This document shows, piece after piece, positions 1-7,867 of a DNA stretch of 64,000 nucleotides (positions are counted from its first letter, which is position 1; every line of letters begins with the position of its first letter). This DNA comes from an uncultured Oscillospiraceae bacterium (GTDB lineage Bacteria > Bacillota > Clostridia > Oscillospirales > Acutalibacteraceae): positions 59,900 to 123,899 of the forward strand of contig UQOE01000005.1 of assembly GCA_900542575.1 (NCBI GenBank). Direction: 5' to 3'. Under the pieces are notes generated by a model, which had not been told where the DNA came from, ran no database searches, and saw only the letters and a list, made by a program, of their open reading frames with translations. Position numbers and translations under genes: made by a program.

Positions 1-1
1 C

Positions 2-73
2 AAAAAAGACAAGAAAAAGAATTCCTCTCCCGAGCCGGACAAAGTTATACCGGCACCGGAAAAAGAGGACTGA
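2..73 (+). CDS. C-terminal end of an unidentified protein (partial)
   Basis: This open frame enters from the left edge and stops at TGA 71-73. Only 23 codons are visible, encoding a lysine-, glutamate- and proline-rich tail (KKDKKKNSSPEPDK and so on). No domain can be recognised. It is followed within 20 bases by a terminator hairpin, so it is probably the last gene of an upstream operon. In other Clostridia genes such as scpB or ytfJ lie before rluB, but the fragment is too short to test this. Confidence 0.5.
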   Translation, partial: KKDKKKNSSPEPDKVIPAPEKED

Positions 74-88
74 ATCGAAATGTTTTTA

Positions 89-114
89 CAGCCGTCCGTT
101 TCTGCGGGCGGCTG
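89..114 (+). terminator. Hairpin terminator of the upstream operon
   Basis: CAGCCGTCCG (89-98) pairs with CGGGCGGCTG (105-114) through ten pairs with one wobble. The following sequence is only weakly T-rich, so termination may be partial. Confidence 0.5.
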
Positions 115-115
115 C

Positions 116-144
116 TTGACTTCTATTCGCTAAACTTTTATACT
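116..144 (+). promoter_or_regulatory. Promoter for rluB
   Basis: TTGACT (116-121), a 17-base spacer, and TATACT (139-144). It lies directly after the terminator and 30 bases before the rluB start codon. Confidence 0.7.
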
Positions 145-174
145 CAATTCAAATTTTTTCTTGGAGGATGCGGT

Positions 175-900
175 ATGGCAGAGGAACGACTGCAGAAATA
201 TATGGCGGAGTGCGGCATTGCTTCCCGTCGGAAGAGTGAGGAACTGATCCGTGCCGGCAAGGTCATGGTCAATGGAGAACCGGCCGAAATCGGCCGAAAG
301 ATCGATCCGAACCGGGACGTGGTTACCGTGGACGGCCGCAAGGTCCGCCATGAGCAGAAACATGTATATCTGATGCTGAACAAGCCTCGGGGCTTTATCT
401 CCACTATGAGCGACGAATACGACCGCCGATGTGTTGCCGAGCTGGTGGCAGATGTGGGGACCCGCGTTTACCCGGTCGGTCGGCTGGACCGCGACTCCGA
501 GGGCCTGCTGCTATTTACCAATGACGGAAAGCTTGCCAACCAGCTGATGCATCCGTCCCGCCATGTCCCCAAGACCTATCGTGTCACCGTCCGTCCCGAG
601 GTGACGGACGATATGATTACGGCCATGATGACCGGCATGATGCTCGATGGAAAGCAGACCCTTCCCGCAGACGTCAAAGTGCTGGTTAAGGAGCCGGACC
701 GGACGGTTCTGGAGGTCACCATCTGTGAGGGCCGCAACCGTCAGATTCGCCGGATGTGCGAGCAGCTCGGACTGGAAGTCGCACGGCTGAAGCGGATCTC
801 CGAGGGCCCGGTTAAGCTCGGCATGCTGAAACTCGGGACCTGGCGGGAACTCACACCGGAAGAGGTGCGCGCCCTGAAGCAGAGCGCCGGCCGTGAATGA
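175..900 (+). CDS. rluB: 23S rRNA pseudouridine synthase (RluB/RsuA family)
   Basis: This enzyme of 241 residues isomerises a uridine of large-subunit rRNA to pseudouridine. Residues 4-55 form the S4 RNA-binding domain (RLQKYMAECGIASRRKSEE). The catalytic motif GRLDRDSEGLLLFTNDG follows at about residue 103, with the conserved Asp of the RsuA/RluB/RluE/RluF family. The ending GRNRQIRRMCEQLG is the family's C-terminal signature. A GGAGG site at 163-167 sets the ATG at 175. Its own promoter and flanking terminator suggest a short transcript. RluB versus RsuA (16S) cannot be fully separated by eye; the length and Firmicutes context favour RluB. Confidence 0.9.
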   Translation: MAEERLQKYMAECGIASRRKSEELIRAGKVMVNGEPAEIGRKIDPNRDVVTVDGRKVRHEQKHVYLMLNKPRGFISTMSDEYDRRCVAELVADVGTRVYPVGRLDRDSEGLLLFTNDGKLANQLMHPSRHVPKTYRVTVRPEVTDDMITAMMTGMMLDGKQTLPADVKVLVKEPDRTVLEVTICEGRNRQIRRMCEQLGLEVARLKRISEGPVKLGMLKLGTWRELTPEEVRALKQSAGRE

Positions 901-906
901 CACTTG

Positions 907-935
907 TTGCAGAACTCCTTGCAATTGAGTATAAT
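907..935 (+). promoter_or_regulatory. Promoter for the yicC-remA-gmk operon
   Basis: TTGCAG (907-912), 17-base spacer, TATAAT (930-935), about 77 bases before the yicC-family ATG. It probably drives the long run of tightly packed genes up to yugP. Confidence 0.65.
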
Positions 936-1012
936 TAATAATTGTATTTTAGGGCAGAGAGGAGTGCCTTCGTCTGGACTCCCATGGCCTTAACACAAGG
1001 AGTAATTTCATA

Positions 1013-1891
1013 ATGACAAGAAGTATGACCGGTTACGGGCGTGCCCAGGAGGAGACCCCTCTGGGAACGGTACTGGTTGAGCTGAAAAGTGTCAACCACC
1101 GCTATTTTGAGCTCACGACCCGTGTCCCGAGACAGTACAGCTTTCTGGAAGAAAAAGTCAAAAACTATCTTCAGAGCCGCATTGGCCGCGGCAAAGTCGA
1201 ATGCCTCATTTCCATTGAGGAAAAGGCAAACGATGCGGTCAAGGTTGAAGTCAATCATCCGCTCGCCAAGGCCTATATCGACGCGCTTCAGGAACTGGCT
1301 GATACCTATGGTCTTCGCAACGACGTCACGGCGCTCTCATTGACGCGGTTTAATGACGTCTTTTCCGTGACCCGGGACGAGCTGGACGAGGATGCCGTCT
1401 GGAATTCGGTCCAGCCGGTTCTGGCGGCGGCAGCCGACCGCTTTATCGCTATGCGCGAGACAGAAGGCGAAAAGCTGAAGGAGGATATCTGCTCCAAGGC
1501 AGACGCTATTCTGGACATGGTCACGTTTATTGAGAAGAAATCTCCCGAGACCGTCGCAGAGTACAATGAAAAGCTCAAGTCCCGCATTCGGGAACTGCTC
1601 GGCGACGTCAAGGTGGATGAACAGAGGCTCCTGACGGAAGCCGCCATCTATGCTGACAAAGTCGCGGTGGATGAAGAGACGGTCCGGCTTCACAGCCACA
1701 TTGACCAGCTCAAAAACATGTTTGACGAGGACAAACCAATCGGCAGAAAGATGGATTTCCTGGTACAGGAAATCAACCGGGAAGCCAACACAATTGGGTC
1801 TAAGGCATCCAATCTGGAAATTACCTCCAAAGTCCTGTCCATTAAGGGCGAAGTGGAGAAAATTCGAGAACAGGTACAGAATATCGAATAA
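1013..1891 (+). CDS. YicC/YloC family endoribonuclease
   Basis: This 292-residue protein starts with the family hallmark MTRSMTGYGRA and ends with the conserved segment around QEINREANTIGSKASN and VEKIREQVQNIE. YicC proteins are endoribonucleases linked to RNA turnover and stress fitness. The N-terminal YicC_N domain covers about residues 1-155 and the DUF1732 domain the last 85. It is the first gene of the run yicC-remA-gmk-rpoZ-priA, an order widespread in Firmicutes. The length is typical and nothing is missing. Confidence 0.9.
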   Translation: MTRSMTGYGRAQEETPLGTVLVELKSVNHRYFELTTRVPRQYSFLEEKVKNYLQSRIGRGKVECLISIEEKANDAVKVEVNHPLAKAYIDALQELADTYGLRNDVTALSLTRFNDVFSVTRDELDEDAVWNSVQPVLAAAADRFIAMRETEGEKLKEDICSKADAILDMVTFIEKKSPETVAEYNEKLKSRIRELLGDVKVDEQRLLTEAAIYADKVAVDEETVRLHSHIDQLKNMFDEDKPIGRKMDFLVQEINREANTIGSKASNLEITSKVLSIKGEVEKIREQVQNIE

Positions 1892-1918
1892 TCAGATCAG
1901 ACGACAGGAGGGGCTCAT

Positions 1919-2182
1919 TTGAAACTTGTCAGTATCGGGTTCGGAAGCTGTGTCAATACGGAGCGGATTGTTGCTATCGTAGGGCCGGAATCTGCACCCA
2001 TCAAGCGCATTGTGCAGGAGTGTAAAGAAAAGGGAACCCTGATAGATGCTTCTCACGGGCGCAAAAGCAAGTCTGTCCTGCTGACAGATACGGACCACGT
2101 TATCCTGTCCTACCTGAACCCTGATACATTAATGCACCGAATTAACGGTGAAGAGGAGAATGAGGAGGCAGCAGAATCATGA
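1919..2182 (+). CDS. remA: RemA-like regulator (DUF370)
   Basis: This 87-residue protein is of the RemA family, which in Bacillus subtilis is a DNA-binding activator of biofilm matrix genes. The conserved stretch runs from LVSIGFGSCVNTERIVAIV through IDASHGRKSKSVLLTDTDHVILS. The start codon is TTG (1919), chosen because AGGAGGGG lies at 1906-1914 and the family begins at this point. Its stop overlaps the gmk start in ATGA. The acidic C-terminal tail is variable in the family. What it controls here is not shown. Confidence 0.85.
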   Translation: MKLVSIGFGSCVNTERIVAIVGPESAPIKRIVQECKEKGTLIDASHGRKSKSVLLTDTDHVILSYLNPDTLMHRINGEEENEEAAES

Positions 2183-2796
2183 GCAGCGGTTTTGTTCTGG
2201 TTCTTTCCGGGCCGTCCGGTGCTGGAAAAGACACGGTTATTGACGAGCTGATCAAACAGGACAAAGACACGGTAATCTCCATTTCCATGACTACCAGAAA
2301 GCCCCGGCCAGGTGAAGTGGACGGAAAAGATTACTATTTTGTCTCAAAAGAGGAATTTGAGGAAAACATCAAAAAGGGAGAAATGCTGGAATACGCCAAG
2401 TACGGCGACAATTACTACGGAACTCCCATGAAGCCCATCCGCAGCTGGTGTGCGGACGGCAAGACGGTCATTCTGAAAATCGAGGTCCAGGGGGCCCGAA
2501 AAATCAAAGAGAAATGGCCGGATGTCTGCACGATGTTCCTTATGCCGCCGTCCGTCTATGCTCTTCGGCAGCGTCTGGAAGGACGCAATACCGAGTCCGA
2601 AGAAGAAATTGAACAGCGTCTGGCCATTGCCCGTGAGGAAATTTCCTGTTCTTACGATTACGATTATATCATTGTCAACGACCGCGTAGATGAGGCCGTG
2701 GCCAATATCCTAGAGGTCATCAAACGGTACCGCTGCATGCAGGAGTATACCGACACGGTCTTCCAGGCATCTTTAGCACAGTCCAATCATGAATAA
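2179..2796 (+). CDS. gmk: Guanylate kinase
   Basis: This 205-residue enzyme phosphorylates GMP to GDP with ATP. The P-loop GPSGAGKDT is at about residues 10-18. The GMP-binding region includes TTRKPRPGEVDGKDYYF, and EEFEENIKKGEMLEYAKYGDNYYGT is the typical substrate-closing segment. It overlaps the remA stop by four bases, which implies coupled translation. In this operon it supplies GDP next to the omega subunit of RNA polymerase, as in many Firmicutes. Confidence 0.95.
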   Translation: MSSGFVLVLSGPSGAGKDTVIDELIKQDKDTVISISMTTRKPRPGEVDGKDYYFVSKEEFEENIKKGEMLEYAKYGDNYYGTPMKPIRSWCADGKTVILKIEVQGARKIKEKWPDVCTMFLMPPSVYALRQRLEGRNTESEEEIEQRLAIAREEISCSYDYDYIIVNDRVDEAVANILEVIKRYRCMQEYTDTVFQASLAQSNHE

Positions 2797-2817
2797 TTTA
2801 GAGTGAGGCAAACGATT

Positions 2818-3054
2818 ATGGCAGAAGAAAAAAGAAACTTCAATCCGGATTTAACGCCGCTTCTGGACGGAAAAAACGGACCCATCAGCCGCTATTCCCT
2901 GGTTACGGGTACAGCAAAGCTGGCGCGCGAAATTGCGGACCGGGCAGATCAGGAAGGGAAAATCCTGACGGACAAACCGGTTTCCATCGCTCTGAACAAG
3001 CTGCTGGACGACGAGTACGAAATTGAGGAGCCGGACGAGATCCGACAGTATTGA
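2818..3054 (+). CDS. rpoZ: RNA polymerase omega subunit
   Basis: The product has 78 residues from the ATG at 2818; a GTG at 2803 would add five residues, but the GAGG at 2805-2808 sits correctly for the ATG. The segment ISRYSLVTGTAKLAREIADRA matches the omega core that wraps the C-terminal end of beta-prime, and KPVSIALNKLLDDEY follows. It sits between gmk and priA, the usual place. Its TGA overlaps the TTG start of priA. Confidence 0.85.
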   Translation: MAEEKRNFNPDLTPLLDGKNGPISRYSLVTGTAKLAREIADRADQEGKILTDKPVSIALNKLLDDEYEIEEPDEIRQY

Positions 3055-5525
3055 GCACTATGGGGACGATTCCAATTGCCGGCATTGCCGTGCAGAATGT
3101 CGCCTTTTCCATCGATAAAAATTATGCGTATGCCGTTCCGGAACATCTGCGCAGTGAGCTATATGTTGGCAGCCGTGTGCTGGTCCCGTTTGGGCGCAGC
3201 AGCCGACTGAGACAGGGGGTTGTCATCACCCTGGAAGAAGCGGATGCCGCGGAGCAGGATGGCCGGCCGTTCAAAGAGGTGGCCGCCGTCCTGGAGCCGG
3301 AACCGCTGTTTACGCCGAACATGATTCAATTAGGAGAGTACATGAGGGACCACACCTTTTGTACTCTTTTTGACGCTTTAAAAACAATGGTTCCGGCCGG
3401 CATCAATGTCCGTCCCCAGTCGGTTTATCGGCTGGCCGAGGGCTGGAACCACGGTCAGATCCTCTCAGAAGAGGAACAGAGGGCGGTGGAATACCTTGGC
3501 CGCCGAAAGGGCGCCGTGCAGCGCTCTGTCCTGCTTTCCGCCCTTCATCTGCCGGCGGATTCTCCGCTCCCGGAACAGATGGAGCAGCGGGGCATTCTCC
3601 GCCATGAAATTGATGCGGTCCGCAAAGTCGGCGACGCCTCGGTACGCATGGTTCGTCTCAAAGACAGCATTGCGAGCCAGGAGGACCTCGATGCCCTTCC
3701 GCAGAAGCTCACCCAAAAGCAGCGGCAGACGGCAGAGCAGCTGCTTCGACTCGGCACCTGTTCCGTCAAGGAACTCTGCTATTATGCCGGCGTCACCGAC
3801 GCAGTTGTCAGGGCACTTGAGAACAAACAGGTCGCAGAGGAGTATCGAAAAGCTGCCTATCGGCGCCCCTATGCAGAAGAAGAGACACCCACCGAATCAG
3901 CGCCCATCTGCCTCTCAGAAGAACAGGAACGGGCCTATCAGGGTCTGGAGAAACAGCGTACCGACGGCGGCGGAACCGCGCTGCTCTTCGGCGTCACCGG
4001 AAGCGGAAAGACCAATGTCTATCTGAAACTGATAGAGGATACGCTGTCCGATGGCAAAGGCGTCATCGTCATGGTTCCGGAAATCTCGCTGACCCCCCAG
4101 ACATTGAAGCTCTTTTACCGGCGGTTCGGCGCAAATGTTGCGGTCTTTCACAGCGGTCTCTCGGCCGGGGAGCGCCTGGACGAGTGGAAACGGGTCCGCG
4201 GCGGCATGGCACAGATTGCAGTCGGTACCCGATCCGCGGTCTTCGCACCGGTCCGGAACCTGGGTCTTATCATTATGGATGAGGAACAGGAAGAGACTTA
4301 CCAGTCCGACATGGCACCGCGTTATCATGCCCGGGACATCTCCCGCTACCGCTGTGCAGAGCAGAAGGCGCTTCTTGTACTTGCGTCTGCGACGCCCTCT
4401 TTTGAGAGCTATGCCGCAGCCAAAGCCGGGAAGTATTCTCTGTATACACTGACGCAGCGGTATGGAGATGCAGAGCTTCCGGAGGTAGAGCTCGTGGACA
4501 TGCGCAGAGAACTTGCTGACGGCAACCGATCCCAGATCAGCCGAACCCTGTTTCAGGATCTGCAGCGTACGCTCCGGGAGGGGAGACAGGCCATTCTGCT
4601 GATGAATCGGCGGGGATACAATACCTACGCCGCCTGTGACTCCTGCGGAGCCGTTATGACCTGCCCCAACTGCAGTATCTCACTGACCTATCATCGGGAC
4701 AGCAACCGGCTGATGTGCCACTACTGCGGCTATTCCATTCCGTTTACACGATACTGCAGCACCTGTGGCGCAGATGGCATCCGCTATACCGGCCGCGGCA
4801 CGCAGCATGTCGAAGAGGAGCTGGGGCAGCTTCTTCCGGGAGCGCGTATTCTTCGAATGGATGCAGATTCCACCATGCAGAAGTACGCTTACGATGAGAA
4901 ATTGGGCGCTTTCCGTAGCGGGGAATATGATATAATGGTAGGCACTCAAATGGTGGCGAAGGGCCTGGACTTTGAGAATGTCACGCTGGTCGGCGTGCTC
5001 TCAGCAGACAGCGAGCTCTTCAATGATGACTACCGGAGTATGGAGCGTACTTTTGACCTCATCACGCAGGTGGTCGGCCGCTCCGGGCGGGGCGCGGTCC
5101 GGGGCAGAGCGGTCATTCAGACCATAGAACCGGAAAATGAGGTCCTTCGGCTGGCTGCCGCCCAGGACTATCCGACTTTTTTCCGTCGGGAAATCGTCAT
5201 CCGCCGCTCCATGATCTATCCGCCTTTCTGCACGCTCTTTTCCGTCCGTTTCAAGGGACCGAACGAGGAGCGGGTGCAGGAGAGTGCCGGACGGTTTATG
5301 GAACAGCTTCATAAAAAAACCTCCGCATATGGGCTGAAGCTTATCGGGCTCGGACCTATGCCGGAGCGAATCTATAAAGTCAGCGGAAACTATCGGTACC
5401 GCCTGCTTATCAAGGCGAAAAACGACCGAAAATTCCGCGCCATGCTGGCAGAACTTCTGAAAGAATTCGGAGCAGACCGGCGAAATGGAAGGGTTTCTGC
5501 TGCGGTGGAGACCGAAGGAATCTAA
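3051..5525 (+). CDS. priA: Primosomal protein N' (replication restart helicase PriA)
   Basis: The 824-residue protein remodels stalled forks and loads the replicative helicase. The DNA-binding N-terminal domain lies at about 1-110. The Walker A motif is GVTGSGKT near residue 315. The Walker B box reads DEEQ (residues 410-413) where DEEH is usual. Eight zinc-binding cysteines follow in CDSC, CPNC, CHYC and CSTC, and helicase motifs V and VI are in VGTQMVAKGLDF and QVVGRSGRG. The TTG start at 3051 overlaps the rpoZ stop; ATG 3060 is an alternative. The zinc module and helicase core look intact. Confidence 0.93.
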   Translation: MSTMGTIPIAGIAVQNVAFSIDKNYAYAVPEHLRSELYVGSRVLVPFGRSSRLRQGVVITLEEADAAEQDGRPFKEVAAVLEPEPLFTPNMIQLGEYMRDHTFCTLFDALKTMVPAGINVRPQSVYRLAEGWNHGQILSEEEQRAVEYLGRRKGAVQRSVLLSALHLPADSPLPEQMEQRGILRHEIDAVRKVGDASVRMVRLKDSIASQEDLDALPQKLTQKQRQTAEQLLRLGTCSVKELCYYAGVTDAVVRALENKQVAEEYRKAAYRRPYAEEETPTESAPICLSEEQERAYQGLEKQRTDGGGTALLFGVTGSGKTNVYLKLIEDTLSDGKGVIVMVPEISLTPQTLKLFYRRFGANVAVFHSGLSAGERLDEWKRVRGGMAQIAVGTRSAVFAPVRNLGLIIMDEEQEETYQSDMAPRYHARDISRYRCAEQKALLVLASATPSFESYAAAKAGKYSLYTLTQRYGDAELPEVELVDMRRELADGNRSQISRTLFQDLQRTLREGRQAILLMNRRGYNTYAACDSCGAVMTCPNCSISLTYHRDSNRLMCHYCGYSIPFTRYCSTCGADGIRYTGRGTQHVEEELGQLLPGARILRMDADSTMQKYAYDEKLGAFRSGEYDIMVGTQMVAKGLDFENVTLVGVLSADSELFNDDYRSMERTFDLITQVVGRSGRGAVRGRAVIQTIEPENEVLRLAAAQDYPTFFRREIVIRRSMIYPPFCTLFSVRFKGPNEERVQESAGRFMEQLHKKTSAYGLKLIGLGPMPERIYKVSGNYRYRLLIKAKNDRKFRAMLAELLKEFGADRRNGRVSAAVETEGI

Positions 5526-5550
5526 ACAGAGATTGGAGGACATTCATCGA

Positions 5551-6114
5551 ATGGCAACGAGAAAGATTGTGACAAAAGAGGATCCGATTCTCAAGATGAA
5601 GAGCCGCCCGGTGAAAAAATTCAACGAACATCTGGGTCAGCTGCTGGACGATATGGCAGAGACCATGTATGCGGATAACGGCGTCGGACTTGCAGCTGTA
5701 CAGGTAGCGGTGCTTCGCCGTGCAATTGTTGTCGACGTCGGCGACGGTTTAATCGAACTCATCAATCCGGAAATCCTGAAACAGTCCGGTCGACAGACGG
5801 AAATGGAGGGCTGTCTCTCCCTCCCGGGCGAGTACTATGAGACCATCCGCCCTGCCAAAATGACAGTAAAGGCACAGGACCGCTATGGCGACTGGCATAC
5901 CTATCAGGTTGAAGGGTTTAAAGCGCAGTGCTTTTCCCATGAAATTGACCATTTGGACGGCATCCTGTTTACACAGCGCCTGAATCCGAACCCGAAATCT
6001 CAGGAGGAATGGGAGGAAATCTATCGGATGCGCCGTGCCGAGAAAGCTGCTAAAGAGCAGGATCTCTCCGATATCAAGGTCGTACGCCGCAATACGGAGG
6101 ATGCCAATGTCTGA
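5551..6114 (+). CDS. def: Peptide deformylase
   Basis: This 187-residue metalloenzyme removes the formyl group from nascent N-terminal methionine. The three motifs are GVGLAAVQ (motif 1, with Val where Pro is most common), EGCLS (motif 2, metal Cys) and HEIDHLDG (motif 3, two His and the catalytic Glu). The ATG at 5551 follows TTGGAGGA by ten bases and agrees with the family start; an upstream in-frame ATG at 5485 lies inside priA. The C-terminal 40 residues are charged and variable. It overlaps fmt by eight bases, pairing formyl addition and removal in one operon. Confidence 0.93.
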   Translation: MATRKIVTKEDPILKMKSRPVKKFNEHLGQLLDDMAETMYADNGVGLAAVQVAVLRRAIVVDVGDGLIELINPEILKQSGRQTEMEGCLSLPGEYYETIRPAKMTVKAQDRYGDWHTYQVEGFKAQCFSHEIDHLDGILFTQRLNPNPKSQEEWEEIYRMRRAEKAAKEQDLSDIKVVRRNTEDANV

Positions 6115-7063
6115 TCTCCGTGTGGTCTTTATGGGGACCCCCGATTTCGCATCGGCAATCCTTGAGCGCCTGTTTCAGGAGAATGTTTCAGTCGTTGGGG
6201 TCTTTACAATGGAGGACAAACCCCGCGGACGCCATATGAAGCTCACTCCGCCGCCGGTCAAAGTCTGTGCACAGGAGCACGGAGTTCCTGTCTTCCAGCC
6301 GAAGTCCCTTCGGCATGGAGAAGGCATGCCTGTCCTGCAGGAGTGGAAGCCCGACGTCATTGTCGTTGCCGCCTATGGCATGATCCTTCCGCCGGAAGTT
6401 CTGCATTTCCCGCGCTTCGGATGTATCAACGTCCACGCCTCGCTGCTTCCTAAGTATCGCGGCGCGGCCCCCATCAACAAGGTTATTCTGGACGGGGAGA
6501 CGGAGACCGGCGTCACCACCATGCAGATGGATGAGGGGCTGGACACCGGAGACATTCTTCTCTCCCGCAGTACTCCAATCGGCCCGAATGAGACCGCGGG
6601 GGAACTGTTTGAACGTCTCGCCGTCCTCGGCGGCGATGTCCTGGCAGATACTCTTCGACAGATGCTGGCGGGAACGCTGCATCCGATTCCGCAAAATGAC
6701 GCGGAGATGACCTATGCGCCTATGCTGTCCAAAAAAGACTCCGCTATCGACTGGAACCGCACTGCGCAGGAAATCCACAATCAGGTGCGCGGACTGAATC
6801 CCTGGCCGACCGCCTCAGCGGTCTATCAGGGCAAACCCTTTAAAATCCATTCCACCGGACTCGGCGCAGGACGCGCACCGCAGGGAAGCCTGCCTGGAAC
6901 GCTTCTGGCCGGGAAGGACCGCATGTTTGCCGTCTGCGGAGACGGGGAACTGCTGGAGCTGCTGACCGTTCAGCCTCTGGGTTCCCGTCGCATGTCCGCG
7001 TCGGACTACCTGCGGGGTCACCCGGTGGAAAAAGGCGCTTCGTTTGATGCGCAGAAAGCATAA
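6107..7063 (+). CDS. fmt: Methionyl-tRNA formyltransferase
   Basis: This 318-residue enzyme formylates Met-tRNA(fMet) using 10-formyl-tetrahydrofolate. It opens with LRVVFMGTPDFA, carries the catalytic segment NVHASLLPKYRGAAPI with its Asn and His, and GVTTMQMDEGLDTGDIL with the third catalytic Asp. The C-terminal tRNA-binding domain covers the last 110 residues. ATG 6107 is preferred over ATG 6101 because GGAGG at 6096-6100 touches 6101 but is six bases from 6107. Confidence 0.93.
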   Translation: MSDLRVVFMGTPDFASAILERLFQENVSVVGVFTMEDKPRGRHMKLTPPPVKVCAQEHGVPVFQPKSLRHGEGMPVLQEWKPDVIVVAAYGMILPPEVLHFPRFGCINVHASLLPKYRGAAPINKVILDGETETGVTTMQMDEGLDTGDILLSRSTPIGPNETAGELFERLAVLGGDVLADTLRQMLAGTLHPIPQNDAEMTYAPMLSKKDSAIDWNRTAQEIHNQVRGLNPWPTASAVYQGKPFKIHSTGLGAGRAPQGSLPGTLLAGKDRMFAVCGDGELLELLTVQPLGSRRMSASDYLRGHPVEKGASFDAQKA

Positions 7064-7068
7064 CATCT

Positions 7069-7803
7069 ATGGGACAAAACTTTGTCAATGCGCTGACCTC
7101 CACGCTGAACGCCTATACCTGGGCGTATTTTCTGGTGGTCATTGCGTTTCTGGCTTCACTTCTCGCACAAATTCATGTGAAGTTTGTCTATTCCCGGTAT
7201 GACCGGGTTCCCAGCCGCCGGGGACTTACGGCGGAACAGGCTGCACAGGCCGTTCTGAACTACTATGGCATTCGCAATGTGCAGATCCGCCCCATCTCCG
7301 GGAGGCTGACAGATAACTACGATCCGCGCAGCAATATCATTAGCCTTTCGCAGAGTACCTACGGACACACATCCATTGCCGCCATTGGCGTGGCGTGCCA
7401 TGAGGCGGGCCATGCGGCCCAGCATGCACAGGGCTATGTGCCCATCAAGCTCCGCAATGCGCTGATCCCGGTCTGCAATCTGGGGTCCCATCTCGGTATT
7501 CCGCTGGCACTGGTCGGCATGTTCATCCCCAACCATATCGGGACGGAGCTTATCCTCATTGGCCTTGCCTTCTATGGCTTTATTGCAGTCTTTCAGTTTG
7601 CCACGCTGCCTGTCGAATTCAACGCGAGCCGGCGCGCTCTGAAAGTTATCCAGAAAACCGGGCTGCTGGGAGACCGGGAACGCCGCGGCGCGCGGCAGGT
7701 TCTTGTAGCTGCAGCTATGACCTATGTGGTAGCGGTTGCCGCCGCCCTGGCCGATCTTCTACGGCTTATCGTCCTGTTCCTGGGCGCCCGCAGAGAAGAT
7801 TAA
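7069..7803 (+). CDS. Zinc metallopeptidase, YugP family (membrane)
   Basis: This 244-residue integral membrane protein contains the zinc motif HEAGHAAQHA (about residues 111-120), preceded by SLSQSTYGHTSIAAIGVAC as in YugP proteins. A membrane segment at 19-38 is followed by the cytosolic catalytic part, then hydrophobic segments near 140-190 and at the C-terminus. YugP peptidases are common in Firmicutes, but their substrates are unknown. It lies five bases after fmt and ends at a good terminator, so it is probably the last gene of the yicC-fmt operon. Confidence 0.85.
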   Translation: MGQNFVNALTSTLNAYTWAYFLVVIAFLASLLAQIHVKFVYSRYDRVPSRRGLTAEQAAQAVLNYYGIRNVQIRPISGRLTDNYDPRSNIISLSQSTYGHTSIAAIGVACHEAGHAAQHAQGYVPIKLRNALIPVCNLGSHLGIPLALVGMFIPNHIGTELILIGLAFYGFIAVFQFATLPVEFNASRRALKVIQKTGLLGDRERRGARQVLVAAAMTYVVAVAAALADLLRLIVLFLGARRED

Positions 7804-7816
7804 ACAGATTTTTTTG

Positions 7817-7844
7817 ACGGCTCTCGTCTTCGGGAGCCGTTTTG
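7817..7844 (+). terminator. Intrinsic terminator after yugP
   Basis: ACGGCTCTCG (7817-7826), loop TCTT, CGGGAGCCGT (7831-7840), then a short T run. The stem has ten pairs with one wobble. It separates the priA-fmt operon from rsmB. Confidence 0.75.
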
Positions 7845-7867
7845 TTCCATTTCGGGAGGAATGTCCT

